This document shows positions 1 to 8,025 of a stretch of 49,258 nucleotides of DNA, piece after piece (positions within the stretch are counted from its first letter, which is position 1; each line of letters opens with the position of its first letter). The notes beneath the pieces were generated by a model that saw only the letters and a program-made list of their open reading frames with translations, searched no databases and was not told where the DNA came from. The translations under genes and the position numbers were made by a program. The DNA is taken from NCBI GenBank assembly GCA_002305685.1, contig DBQB01000001.1, positions 1 to 49,258 on the forward strand, written 5' to 3'. This DNA comes from Ruminococcaceae bacterium UBA1405. Its GTDB lineage: Bacteria; Bacillota; Clostridia; Oscillospirales; Ruminococcaceae.

Positions 1-545
1 CTGGAAAGTACTTGCCGTTTACACGGTTTTCCTTTTCAAAAGGTTTGACGCAATTTGACCGGGCGAAGCCTCTTTTAACCCGCTTCCCATGGGTTAAATG
101 GTGGACAGTCACCCCCAAAAGAGGGCTTATGGGTTAAAAAATAGGACAACCGGGACGTGGTTTTGGGCTGCCAAGGGAATGTTTATTTATACATCTCCAA
201 GATACCTTTTTCGTGAAAACGTTTGCCCAAAGCGGACCGAATTGGGCCAAAAGAGAACAAATTGAACCGCCAAACGGCCAAGCGTTCCGTACTTTCTGGG
301 GGATCCGTGTGAAGGATATCGGCGATAGCGGTCCCCGCAACTGCGATACGATTGGATACGATGAGATCGATGGGGAAAGGGTCCCGGCGCATCCAATGGC
401 TCAAAAGAAAAACCGGCGGTTTGTGGCTGAAACCATCACGCAGCTTTGAAGAAAAATGCAAATATCCTATGGAAAAGGCTCCATATTGCAGATCATCAAT
501 GCACATGATAGACTAGAACCAAATACATCCGGGAGGTGATGAGCG
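1..545. other. Gene-free stretch at left edge
   Basis: I recognise no gene here. Short open frames exist on both strands (for example 213-449 on + and 183-506 on -), but they overlap each other, lack good ribosome sites and match no family I know. They may be decayed remnants. The octamer GGGTTAAA occurs at 91-98 and 131-138, and its inverse TTTAACCC at 74-81, so 74-98 can form a short hairpin. The last 10-15 bases hold the ribosome site of the LysR gene. Confidence 0.4.
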
Positions 546-1433
546 ATGGAGCTTCGCTCACTGCGTTATTTTTTAACAACAGCGGCAGAAGGAAATATGA
601 CCCGAGCTGCAGAGGTTCTCCATATAACACAGCCTACCCTCAGCCGCCAGTTGATGGATTTGGAAAAGGAACTGGGCACGACATTGGTTATTCGAGGGAA
701 AAAAGGGCTGACATTGACCGATGACGGAATGTTTTTCCGCCAGCGGGCCGAAGAGATTGTGGAGCTGGCAGATCGCCTGGAACAACGCTTTGCCGAGAAA
801 AACGATATTGTCAGCGGGATCATCAATATTGGGGCGGCGGAAGCGGTGGGCAGCCGGACGCTGGCCAAACTGATTCACGATTTTTCTCAGAAACATCCCC
901 TGGTGCAGTTTCGGCTGTACAGCGAGATTGCAGATCAGGTAAAGGAGAGGTTGGACAAGGGACTTGCGGATGTGGGTCTGCTGATGGAGCCTGTGGATAT
1001 CCAGAAATATGAGTATCTGCGTCTTGCCCAAAAGGAAACCTGGGGGATTTTGCTGCGGCGTGATCATCCCCTGGCGGAAAAGGAGCTAATCACACCGGAG
1101 GATATCGCTCCCTATCCGCTCATCATGCCTATCCGGGAACAGGTGCGGGATGTAATCCTCAACTGGATCGGGAAAGAAGAAAAGGAACTGCGGATTCCTT
1201 TGATGTTTAATCTTCTTTCCAATGCAGCCCTGCTGGTGGAAGAGGGGTTGGGCTGTGCGTTCTGTATGGATGGTGCGGTAGCTGTACGCAGCAGCCCCAA
1301 TTTGAAGTTTATCCCCATTGCTTCAGAAAGAGATACCCACAGCGTACTGGTGTGGAAGAAGAACCAGCTGTTTTCTCCAGCGTCTTCCTTGTTTATTCAG
1401 GAAATCAATATGATGCGTATGCAGATGCGTTAA
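546..1433 (+). CDS. LysR-family transcriptional regulator
   Basis: This is a 295-residue protein of normal LysR length. It has an N-terminal winged helix-turn-helix (about residues 1-60, with AAEVLHITQPTLSRQL as recognition region) followed by a periplasmic-binding-protein-like effector domain. The start is set by GGGAGGTGAT six bases before ATG 546. It is the first gene of the + strand redox island and lies just upstream of, and in the same direction as, the flavodoxin genes. It probably controls them through the spaced CATTTTAT/ATAAATG elements in the 1434-1628 gap. LysR proteins bound next to flavodoxin and aldo/keto reductase genes are common in gut Clostridia. The effector cannot be read from sequence. 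The family is certain; the target assignment is inferred. Confidence 0.93.
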   Translation: MELRSLRYFLTTAAEGNMTRAAEVLHITQPTLSRQLMDLEKELGTTLVIRGKKGLTLTDDGMFFRQRAEEIVELADRLEQRFAEKNDIVSGIINIGAAEAVGSRTLAKLIHDFSQKHPLVQFRLYSEIADQVKERLDKGLADVGLLMEPVDIQKYEYLRLAQKETWGILLRRDHPLAEKELITPEDIAPYPLIMPIREQVRDVILNWIGKEEKELRIPLMFNLLSNAALLVEEGLGCAFCMDGAVAVRSSPNLKFIPIASERDTHSVLVWKKNQLFSPASSLFIQEINMMRMQMR

Positions 1434-1445
1434 CACGGTGATTCG

Positions 1446-1481
1446 GGCGTCAGGTCGAAAAGGCTTGACGCCGCTTTTTTT
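1446..1481 (+). terminator. Intrinsic terminator after the LysR gene
   Basis: GGCGTCA (1446-1452) pairs with TGACGCC (1466-1472), and seven T follow at 1475-1481. The hairpin lies directly behind the LysR stop codon, so the downstream lipoprotein genes need their own promoter. Confidence 0.75.
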
Positions 1482-1504
1482 GTCGAAACGCTTGAGTAAC
1501 CATT

Positions 1505-1568
1505 CATTTTATGTATGGAAAAAGATAAATGATAGGTATTAGACATTTTATAAGAGGGTTCCTATAAT
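1505..1568 (+). promoter_or_regulatory. Promoter with evenly spaced candidate LysR sites
   Basis: A -10 TATAAT is at 1563-1568 and a -35-like TTAGAC at 1539-1544, with an 18-base spacer. CATTTTAT occurs at 1505-1512 and 1544-1551, and the inverted form ATAAATG at 1525-1531. Both gaps between these elements are 12 bases, a spacing that suits a LysR tetramer with one upstream recognition site and one activation site overlapping -35. The promoter would drive the flavodoxin run that starts at 1629. Confidence 0.55.
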
Positions 1569-1628
1569 AAAATCAAACAACGGTCGTGGTAGTTCGCGCC
1601 AAAACTGTTTATTGCAGGAGGAACCAAT

Positions 1629-2720
1629 ATGAGAAAGATGACCGCAATTTTTTTCGCCGCTGTATTGTCGATCTCCTTGGCAGCTTGTGAGAATTTTTTG
1701 GATGAACCGGGCAGCAATACCGCACCTTCGTCGGAGTCTTTGCCATCTCAGGAAATCTCCGTTTTGGAAGAGGCTTCTTCGTCAGGGCAGGATGAGGAAG
1801 TTGATCGTGAAAATATCCTTGTGGCCTATTTTTCCTGGGCGGATAATGCGATTTTGGCCGAGGATGTGGACGCGGTTGCTTCCCCCAGTGTGATCGCTCC
1901 CGGCAACGTGCAGGAGCTGGCGGGTTGGGTTCAGGAGGAAACCGGAGGGGATTTGTTTGCCATCCGGGTAACGGAACCTTACCCCAGCGATTGGGATGAA
2001 TGTCTTGCACGGGCAAATCAGGAGCGGGGCGATCAGGCAAGACCGGTGCTGCAGGAACAGGTTGAGAATCTGGAGCAGTACGATACCGTTTTTCTGGGGT
2101 ATCCCAACTGGTGGTATGGCGTACCCATGGCGCTGCTTACTTTCCTGGAGGAAAATGACCTTTCCGGCAAGCGGGTATACCTGTTCTGTTCCCATGGGAC
2201 CGGCGGTTTGTCCAACAGCGTGGAGATTATTACCGAAGCGATTCCCAATGCCACGATCTCCAACAACATTTTCGACTGCTATGAGGAGGAGGCCTCTTCC
2301 TCTCAGGGCGATATTCAAAGCTGGGTAGCAGAACTGGGATATACCTCTGTGCCCGAAAGGGAAGAGAAAACAGCAGGGACGCAGCTTTCGGTTGCCTGGG
2401 GCGAAAATCAGGTGATCTATTCCCTCAATGACAGCTCCGCGGCACAATCCCTTTTGGAGCAGCTGCCTCTCACCGTTGCGGTGGAGGATTACAGCACCAA
2501 CGAAAAGATTTTCTACCCACCCCAGGAGTTGGATACCTCTGACACACCTATAGCGTCGGGCGGCGCCGGAACGCTGGCCTATTATGCCCCGTGGGGCGAT
2601 GTGGTTATGTTTTACGGAGATTACAACGAAAATCCATCCCTGTTTGAATTGGGGCAGATTGTTTCCGGCGAGGAGCTTGTCGCCCAGATGAGCGGGTCCA
2701 TTACCATTGCAGCAGCCTAA
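1629..2720 (+). CDS. Secreted flavodoxin lipoprotein with C-terminal cyclophilin-like domain
   Basis: The 363-residue protein begins with a lipoprotein signal peptide (hydrophobic 5-19, LAAC with lipidated Cys20) and a Ser/Glu-rich linker. A flavodoxin-like domain follows (about 62-235), containing VAYFSW near residue 65 and GYPNWWYG. A second domain (about 250-360) resembles the cyclophilin-like fold family often fused to or beside flavodoxins. The FMN phosphate loop is unusual: the normal SGNT pattern reads ADNA and an insert of about 20 residues precedes PGNVQELA. It should sit on the outer face of the membrane, where a flavodoxin has no cytosolic reductase. It leads the run of redox genes and is followed after 15 bases by another flavodoxin. 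Confidence 0.85.
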   Translation: MRKMTAIFFAAVLSISLAACENFLDEPGSNTAPSSESLPSQEISVLEEASSSGQDEEVDRENILVAYFSWADNAILAEDVDAVASPSVIAPGNVQELAGWVQEETGGDLFAIRVTEPYPSDWDECLARANQERGDQARPVLQEQVENLEQYDTVFLGYPNWWYGVPMALLTFLEENDLSGKRVYLFCSHGTGGLSNSVEIITEAIPNATISNNIFDCYEEEASSSQGDIQSWVAELGYTSVPEREEKTAGTQLSVAWGENQVIYSLNDSSAAQSLLEQLPLTVAVEDYSTNEKIFYPPQELDTSDTPIASGGAGTLAYYAPWGDVVMFYGDYNENPSLFELGQIVSGEELVAQMSGSITIAAA

Positions 2721-2735
2721 AAGGAGGAAAACAAT

Positions 2736-3212
2736 ATGGAAAATAAAACCTTGGTAGCCTATTTCTCGGCAAGCGGTGTGACGGCAAAAGCAGCCTTCTC
2801 CCTTGCTGCGGCTTGTGGCGGGGATTTGTATGAGATCAAACCCGCAGTTCCCTATACAAGCAAGGACCTGAACTGGCAGGATCAGCGTTCCCGCAGCAGC
2901 GTGGAGATGAAGGATCCCTCTGCCCGCCCGGAACTGGCGGATGGAAATTTGGATTTGACAGCCTATGACCGGATTTTCCTCGGCTTTCCCATCTGGTGGT
3001 ACACGGCGCCCCGGATCATCCAAACTTTTTTGGAGAGCCGCGATTTCACAGGAAAAACCATGATCCTCTTTGCCACATCCGGCGGCAGCGGTCTGGGGAG
3101 GACAGCGAAGGATCTGGCTCCTTCCTGTCCCGGCGCTGTGATTCGGGAGGGACAAATCCTGCGCCGAGGCGCTTCGCAAGAGAAACTGAAACGGTGGGCA
3201 GCTCAGTTCTGA
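2736..3212 (+). CDS. Flavodoxin (cytosolic)
   Basis: This is a 158-residue single-domain flavodoxin without a signal peptide. The phosphate-loop region reads YFSASGVTAKAA at about residues 9-20, and GFPIWWYTAPR forms the conserved aromatic loop around the isoalloxazine ring. AAGGAGG lies seven bases upstream of ATG 2736, and the preceding lipoprotein stop is only 15 bases away, so the two are co-transcribed. Small flavodoxins of this type carry one or two electrons via non-covalent FMN; the partner is unknown. It could supply electrons to, or be a paralogous source of, the exported flavodoxins around it. Confidence 0.88.
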   Translation: MENKTLVAYFSASGVTAKAAFSLAAACGGDLYEIKPAVPYTSKDLNWQDQRSRSSVEMKDPSARPELADGNLDLTAYDRIFLGFPIWWYTAPRIIQTFLESRDFTGKTMILFATSGGSGLGRTAKDLAPSCPGAVIREGQILRRGASQEKLKRWAAQF

Positions 3213-3289
3213 CCATCAGAAGGGGCGCAAACACATCAGAAAAATGGGAGAAAACGCAAAGGGGAACCACATATTAGGGGGAAAATCTT

Positions 3290-4051
3290 ATGGATAGAAA
3301 AGAACGAACGCAACAAAAAACGCAGGAGCTGTTCCATATTCATGCCGCAGGCAATGAGGGCACGGACGGCGGGTTCATGCAGATCCTGCAAGGCTATATT
3401 TTTGGCGATGTGTGTTATACCGGCAGCTTGGACAACCGGATGCGGGAACTGATAACGGTCACCGTACTGACCGTTATCAGCGCTTTGCCCCAGCTGAAAG
3501 CCCATGTACAGGCCAGTTTGAACGCTGGATGTACCCCGGTGGAAATTCGTGAGGCGGTATATCAGTGCGCGCCCTTTATCGGCTTCCCCCGGACGCTCAA
3601 TGCTATCGGTACCATGAACGAGGTATTTTCTGCAAACAATATTGCACTGCCTTTGCCGGAACAGAAAACCCTTGCGTCGGATGAGCAGCGGTATGCCAAG
3701 GGCCTGGAGATACAAACCCCTATCTATGGGTCCGGGATCGCGGAGCGTTATACCTGGCTGCCGGGCGAATTTGCACAGGCGGTTCCCCGTTTTCTGACGG
3801 AACTTTGCTTTGGGGACTTTAACACCCGTACCGGGTTGGACGGGAAAACCAGAGAACTTCTGACCGTGGTCTTGCTGGCGGCCATGGGCGGAGCGGAGGT
3901 TCAGGTCAAAAGCCATGTGGAAGGTGCTTTGAAGGTTGGAAACACCAAGGAGGAAATCGTCTGCGCGCTGGTTCACGCCAGCGGCTATATGGGAATCCCG
4001 CGCCTTTTTAACGCGCTGAATATCTGTAAAGATCTGTTGAAGAACGATTGA
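3290..4051 (+). CDS. Carboxymuconolactone decarboxylase-family protein, two CMD domains
   Basis: A 253-residue protein with two tandem CMD/AhpD-like helical domains (about 20-120 and 150-250), each with the TRELITV- or TRELLTV-type segment and a PR-x-FNA ending. Neither domain shows the CxxC of AhpD peroxidase-type proteins, so a thiol-peroxidase role is unlikely and the decarboxylase or isomerase type is more plausible. In gut Clostridia this family regularly sits beside flavodoxins, cupins and aldo/keto reductases under LysR control, as here. Substrate unknown. GGGG-rich ribosome site before ATG 3290; 77 bases follow the flavodoxin. Confidence 0.85.
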   Translation: MDRKERTQQKTQELFHIHAAGNEGTDGGFMQILQGYIFGDVCYTGSLDNRMRELITVTVLTVISALPQLKAHVQASLNAGCTPVEIREAVYQCAPFIGFPRTLNAIGTMNEVFSANNIALPLPEQKTLASDEQRYAKGLEIQTPIYGSGIAERYTWLPGEFAQAVPRFLTELCFGDFNTRTGLDGKTRELLTVVLLAAMGGAEVQVKSHVEGALKVGNTKEEIVCALVHASGYMGIPRLFNALNICKDLLKND

Positions 4052-4073
4052 TTAAAATGCTGAACAGAGAAAC

Positions 4074-4435
4074 ATGGATATGAGCGAACGGATGGGAACG
4101 CCTGAAATCGCTCTGGGCGTATGGCCTTGGGGCAGCAATGGAATCTTTGGCGGCAATCCGACCCAGGAACAGCTGCACCTGGTGTTTGATGCGGCCATGC
4201 GTATGGTATGAGGATTTCGAAAAAGTCCTGGGGAAGTTTCTGCGCACCGTTCCCCGCGACAGTCATCTTTTTTCCGACAGGTTCACGCCGCAGTGTGCCA
4301 ACCCCACGGTAGATAACGCAGCTAAGGCTGCTGCGCTGGAACTGACGGACAAGGACATTTCCGTGATGCAAGGGCTGGCTTCCAGCTTGTCCCTGCATAT
4401 AACCCGCTACCGGGAAAAGGAAACTTATGATACGA
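4074..4435 (+). pseudogene. Broken aldo/keto reductase
   Basis: From ATG 4074 the frame encodes a typical aldo/keto reductase opening (IALGVWPWGSNGIFGG and a helix ending VFDAAM) and then stops at TGA 4209-4211. The reductase resumes in another frame from about 4205 (DFEKVLGKFLRTVPRDS, then FTPQCA) and jumps straight to the family C-terminus (TVDNAAKAAALELTD). A full-length protein is about 310-330 residues. Here only about 120 codons remain, with a frame change and at least two internal deletions, so this is true decay and not a read error. It lies between the CMD gene and an FMN reductase, the usual place for such a reductase in these clusters. Confidence 0.8.
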
Positions 4436-4447
4436 GGAGGCATACTT

Positions 4448-4984
4448 ATGAAAATCGTTATGCTGCTGGGCAGTCCCAATCGGCAGGGCTCTTCTGCCCT
4501 GCTGGCGGAATGTTTTCGGCAAGGCGCACAGCAAGCCGGCCACACCGTTGAGATGATCGACGTGGCCCATGCCGACATTCATCCCTGTACCGGCTGCATC
4601 CACTGCGGCTATGAGGGCCCTTGTTCCCAGAAAGACGAGGTGGAGGGCATTCGGGCCAAAATCCTGGACGCGGATATGATGGTGTTTGTCACACCGCTGT
4701 ATTACTATGGGATGTCCGCCCAGCTCAAAACGCTGGTGGATCGGTTCTGTGCCTTCAACAGCTCCATTCATGGAAAGCATATGAAATCTGCCTTGCTGAC
4801 CGTGGCGTGGAACAGTGATGACTGGACCTTCGACGCCCTGGAAGCCCACTACAAAACCCTGGTCCGCTATCTGCATCTGGAGGATATGGGTATGGTTTTG
4901 GGGTATGGCTGCGCAACGCCTTCCATGACCAGGCACTCCTCGTATCCCCAGCAAGCCTATCAGCTGGGCAACCGGCTGAAATAA
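4448..4984 (+). CDS. NADPH-dependent FMN reductase / iron-sulfur flavoprotein-like
   Basis: This 178-residue flavodoxin-fold protein has the FMN reductase loop GSPNRQGSSALL at residues 8-19 and a cysteine cluster CTGCIHC plus Cys59 (Cys47, 50, 53, 59). That spacing resembles the compact [4Fe-4S] site of iron-sulfur flavoproteins; some relatives keep only the cysteines. TPLYYYGMSAQLK is the conserved flavin-contact segment. The start is chosen at 4448 because AGGAGG (4434-4439) sits eight bases upstream; an earlier in-frame ATG at 4427 lies before that site. Cytosolic. It may recycle reduced flavin for neighbours, which is inference. Confidence 0.87.
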   Translation: MKIVMLLGSPNRQGSSALLAECFRQGAQQAGHTVEMIDVAHADIHPCTGCIHCGYEGPCSQKDEVEGIRAKILDADMMVFVTPLYYYGMSAQLKTLVDRFCAFNSSIHGKHMKSALLTVAWNSDDWTFDALEAHYKTLVRYLHLEDMGMVLGYGCATPSMTRHSSYPQQAYQLGNRLK

Positions 4985-5057
4985 CATTCATTTGACAAAG
5001 ACGAACTGCGCCCATAAAACGATGCCGGTATGGCAAGTCAACAGGGAGATCGGTTCA

Positions 5058-5270
5058 ATGAAAACACGAAAATTGAGAGAGCTGGAAGTATCTGAAATCG
5101 GCATAGGCTGTATGGATTTTTCTTACCATTACGGTGCTGCTCCGGTCCTACAAGCCATACGCGACGCCTATGCCTATGGCTGCATCTTCTTTGATACAGC
5201 CGAGAGCTATGGCGTTTCCATAGGAATATGCCCAAAAACATCATATAACGGCTGCTCTTTACAAAAATGA
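5058..5270 (+). pseudogene. N-terminal fragment of a second aldo/keto reductase
   Basis: ATG 5058 opens a frame matching the start of an aldo/keto reductase: MKTRKLRELEVSEIGIGCM, then the catalytic-Asp segment FFDTAESYG near residue 55. Immediately after SYG the similarity ends and the frame stops at 5268-5270. About 80 percent of the gene, including the catalytic Lys and His and the NADP site, is missing. The residual sequence runs directly into the next lipoprotein gene, as if a deletion joined the two. It cannot be a working enzyme. Confidence 0.78.
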
Positions 5271-5284
5271 AAGGAATGAACCTT

Positions 5285-6025
5285 ATGAAAAAACGCTTTC
5301 TTGTTTTGTTGGCAATGCCCCTGATGCTTTCCCTTGCTGCGTGCAGCGGCGCAAATCCGTCCTCCAGCGGAGACGCCAGCTCCCAACCGCCTGTCTCTTC
5401 TGCACAATCCTCTTCCATCCCTTCGCAAACGCCCGTATCCTCGGAAGTGGCTGCATCTGACGCTTCCCCTTCGCAAACGCCCGTATCCTCGGAAGTGGCT
5501 GTATCTGATACGCTTTCTTCCCAACCGGAAGAATCCACAGAAGAGGGAGCAACTCTGGTGGCCTACTTCTCCTGGTCGGGCAACACCCAGCAGATGGCTG
5601 AGATCATCGCCCAGGAAACCGGCGCTGACCTCTTTGAGATTGCCACCGTCACGCCTTACACCGACGATTACAATACGCTTTTGGATGTCGCCCAGCAGGA
5701 ACAGGGAGAGGACGCCCGTCCGGAACTGAATGCCCAGGTGGAAGACTGGGATCGCTACGATACGATCTTTGTGGGTTACCCCAACTGGTGGAACGATGCA
5801 CCCATGGCCGTCTATACTTTCCTGGAGTCCTATGATTTTACCGGAAAGACACTGATCCCCTTTAACACCAGCGCCAGCGGCGGCTTTGGCAGAAGTCTTT
5901 CGGGGATTGAGGAAAGTGCCACCGGTGCGACGATTCTGGAAGGTCTGGACCTCACAGAAGGCGAACTGGGAGACGCACAGAACCGCGTGACCACATGGCT
6001 GGACAGCCTGGGCCTGAACGGATAA
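5285..6025 (+). CDS. Secreted flavodoxin lipoprotein
   Basis: A 246-residue protein with lipoprotein signal (SLAAC, Cys20), a low-complexity Ser/Pro/Glu linker (about 21-90), and a flavodoxin domain (about 92-245). The FMN loop is canonical (FSWSGNTQQMAE), and GYPNWWNDAPMA and FNTSASGGFG form the other flavin loops, so this domain looks able to bind FMN. ATG 5285 is preferred over 5267 because GAAAGGA lies just ahead and the signal peptide then starts MKKRF. The linker contains a 48-base tandem duplication (5421-5516). It sits 22 bases ahead of the DUF4405 gene, consistent with an exported flavodoxin exchanging electrons with that membrane protein. Confidence 0.88.
   Translation: MKKRFLVLLAMPLMLSLAACSGANPSSSGDASSQPPVSSAQSSSIPSQTPVSSEVAASDASPSQTPVSSEVAVSDTLSSQPEESTEEGATLVAYFSWSGNTQQMAEIIAQETGADLFEIATVTPYTDDYNTLLDVAQQEQGEDARPELNAQVEDWDRYDTIFVGYPNWWNDAPMAVYTFLESYDFTGKTLIPFNTSASGGFGRSLSGIEESATGATILEGLDLTEGELGDAQNRVTTWLDSLGLNG
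5421..5516 (+). repeat. 48-base tandem duplication in the lipoprotein linker
   Basis: A 48-base unit starting CTTCGCAAACGCCCG at 5421 recurs at 5469 with a few mismatches near the end. It duplicates the 16-residue linker unit beginning SQTPVSSEVA. Being in frame, it only lengthens the tether between the lipid anchor and the flavodoxin domain. Confidence 0.85.
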
Positions 6026-6047
6026 GCAAAGGAAGGAGGCAACCCCT

Positions 6048-6743
6048 GTGAAAGCAAAAGCACGACTCAAAATTGTCATCGACGTGCTGATGACGCTGAC
6101 ACTGCTCTTCCTGATGGGGTACCAGTTCTGGGGAGATGTGGCCCATGAATGGGCAGGCGCAGGGATGTTCGTCCTCTTTATTGTTCATCACATTCTCAAC
6201 TGGAATTGGTACAAAAATCTGTTGCGGGGAAAGCAGACACCTTTTCGCGTCTTTCAGCTGATATTGGATCTGGCTGTGTTTGCTGCCATGGTTTGTCTGA
6301 TGGTCAGCGGAATCATGCTTTCCAATTATGTGTTTGCTTTTTTGAACATTCATGGCGGGATCTCACTGGCACGACTGCTGCATATGGCATCCTCTTATTG
6401 GGGATTTGTAGTGATGGCGCTGCATCTGGGCATTCATTGGGGGATTTTCACCGGTCTTGCAAGAAAAATATTCCGGGTCAAGGAATCTTTCCGTGTCCGC
6501 AGTGCCAGTGCAGTGCTGTTTCTTGTCCGTGCGGCAATCGCCGTATATGGCGTAGCGGTCTTTGTAAGACGAAATCTGCTAACCTATATGCTGGTACAAA
6601 CCCAGTTTGTATTTCTGGATTTTGAAGAATCCAAGTTGCTGTTTTATCTCGACTATCTCGCTATGATGGGAACCTGTATTTTCCTGACCCATTCTATTGG
6701 ACGGCTGCTCAGGAACCTGGGAAACCGTCAAAAAAAGAAATAA
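6048..6743 (+). CDS. DUF4405 (flavinylation-associated cytochrome) membrane protein
   Basis: A 231-residue integral membrane protein with a GTG start 7 bases after AAGGAGG. About five hydrophobic segments (about 10-28, 38-52, 68-92, 112-132, 155-172, weaker 200-215) carry histidines placed as in b-type cytochromes: His47/His48, His112, His126 and His130. DUF4405 is known as a family found near ApbE and flavin carriers in extracytosolic electron transfer systems. Here it lies between an exported flavodoxin and a DUF362 lipoprotein, with a lipoprotein ApbE 3.5 kb further on. It may pass electrons across the membrane to the outside flavoproteins. Heme binding is inferred from the histidine pattern. 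Confidence 0.8.
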   Translation: MKAKARLKIVIDVLMTLTLLFLMGYQFWGDVAHEWAGAGMFVLFIVHHILNWNWYKNLLRGKQTPFRVFQLILDLAVFAAMVCLMVSGIMLSNYVFAFLNIHGGISLARLLHMASSYWGFVVMALHLGIHWGIFTGLARKIFRVKESFRVRSASAVLFLVRAAIAVYGVAVFVRRNLLTYMLVQTQFVFLDFEESKLLFYLDYLAMMGTCIFLTHSIGRLLRNLGNRQKKK

Positions 6744-6758
6744 GGAGGCGCGAAAACG

Positions 6759-7829
6759 ATGAAGAAATTTTTCAGCATTTGTATGTCCTTGGCCTTTCTG
6801 ACAGGAGTGTTGACAGGCTGTGGAGCAGGGAACCCGCCTGAGCAGTCTGAAACAGTGCCTGATTCGCAGGCTCCGTCCAGTTCCCAGCAGCACAGCGAAG
6901 CAAATCAGTCGGAGATGAGCGAGCCTTCGCCGTCCTCTGAGACAGAAAGTGAGGAAACAATCTCTGACGGTGATCCGGTGGTTTATATGACGGAGGACAT
7001 CAGCGCAGAGGGCTTGCTTGCTATTTACGAGGCGCTGGAAGCCAATCCCCAGGGTAATATTGCGGTGAAGCTCTCCACCGGTGAACCGGGCAGCAACTAC
7101 CTTCGCACGGACCTGATCGGGGATCTGGTACAGTCTTTTGAGAATCCCACCATCGTGGAGTGCAACACCGCCTACGGCGGCTCCCGCTCCAATACCGCCA
7201 TGCATTATCAGGTGGCAGAGGATCATGGCTATACCGCCATTGCCAATGTGGACATTATGGACGAAAACGGCTCCATGACCCTTCCGGTAACCGGCGGAAC
7301 CAACCTGACCGAAAACTATGTGGGAGCCAATTTCGCCAACTATGATTATTTTGTGGTTCTCTCCCACTTTAAGGGCCATTCCATGGCCGGGTTCGGCGGC
7401 GCCATCAAAAACATCTCCATTGGCATTGCTTCTTCCGAGGGGAAAGCCCATATCCATTCCGGCGGCACCGGGGGAAGTATGTGGGGCGGAGATCAGGACG
7501 CTTTCCTGGAATCCATGGCGGAAGCGGGAAAATCGGTGGTGGAAGCACTGGACGGCAATATTCTCTACATCAATGTGATGAACCGGCTGTCGGTGGATTG
7601 CGACTGCGACGGCAGCCCCGCTGAGCCGGATATGCACGACATCGGGATTCTGGCGTCCTATGACCCCGTCGCGCTGGATCAGGCTTGCGTGGATTTGGTT
7701 TACCAGGCGGAGGATGGCGCTTCGCTGGTGCAGCGAATGGAATCCCGAAACGGCCTGCATACGCTGGAGCACGCCCAGGCCATTGGCCTTGGGAGCCGTA
7801 CCTATGAGCTGGTGAACATCGATGCTTAG
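6759..7829 (+). CDS. DUF362-domain lipoprotein
   Basis: A 356-residue lipoprotein (LTGC, Cys21) with an acidic Ser/Glu linker (about 25-70) and a DUF362 domain over the rest. Recognisable DUF362 features are KLSTGEPGSNYLR, the HFKGH segment, GFGGAIKNISIG, and a late DPVALDQACVDLVY. Many DUF362 proteins are cytosolic and fused to ferredoxin domains; this one is exported and has no CxxCxxC cluster, though CDCDGS near residue 285 is notable. GGAGG precedes ATG 6759 by a few bases, 15 bases after the DUF4405 stop, so the two are translated from one message. Function unknown. A surface partner of the redox chain is a reasonable inference. Confidence 0.82.
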   Translation: MKKFFSICMSLAFLTGVLTGCGAGNPPEQSETVPDSQAPSSSQQHSEANQSEMSEPSPSSETESEETISDGDPVVYMTEDISAEGLLAIYEALEANPQGNIAVKLSTGEPGSNYLRTDLIGDLVQSFENPTIVECNTAYGGSRSNTAMHYQVAEDHGYTAIANVDIMDENGSMTLPVTGGTNLTENYVGANFANYDYFVVLSHFKGHSMAGFGGAIKNISIGIASSEGKAHIHSGGTGGSMWGGDQDAFLESMAEAGKSVVEALDGNILYINVMNRLSVDCDCDGSPAEPDMHDIGILASYDPVALDQACVDLVYQAEDGASLVQRMESRNGLHTLEHAQAIGLGSRTYELVNIDA

Positions 7830-8025
7830 AAAATGAGATGACCGATTTTGAAAATGGATATCTGGTGGAGCCGGGGTGTCATTGGAGTCACGGTGGCGAG
7901 AAACAGTTCAAACATGTATATCCTTTGGAAAGAAGGCTTGTGTACCGGCCTGCTTTCATGCGGGCAGGGTACATTTGTTGGGGGCGCTTTGACACAAGGA
8001 AGAAAGCGGGCGAAGGATGGAAATC

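Noticed and set aside
5901..5960. ATGAT-like stretch in the second flavodoxin lipoprotein as a possible ApbE flavinylation site
   Set aside because: It lies in the normal beta-strand/loop of the flavodoxin fold, and neighbouring flavodoxins have unrelated residues at the same place; the FMN-binding domain context is missing.
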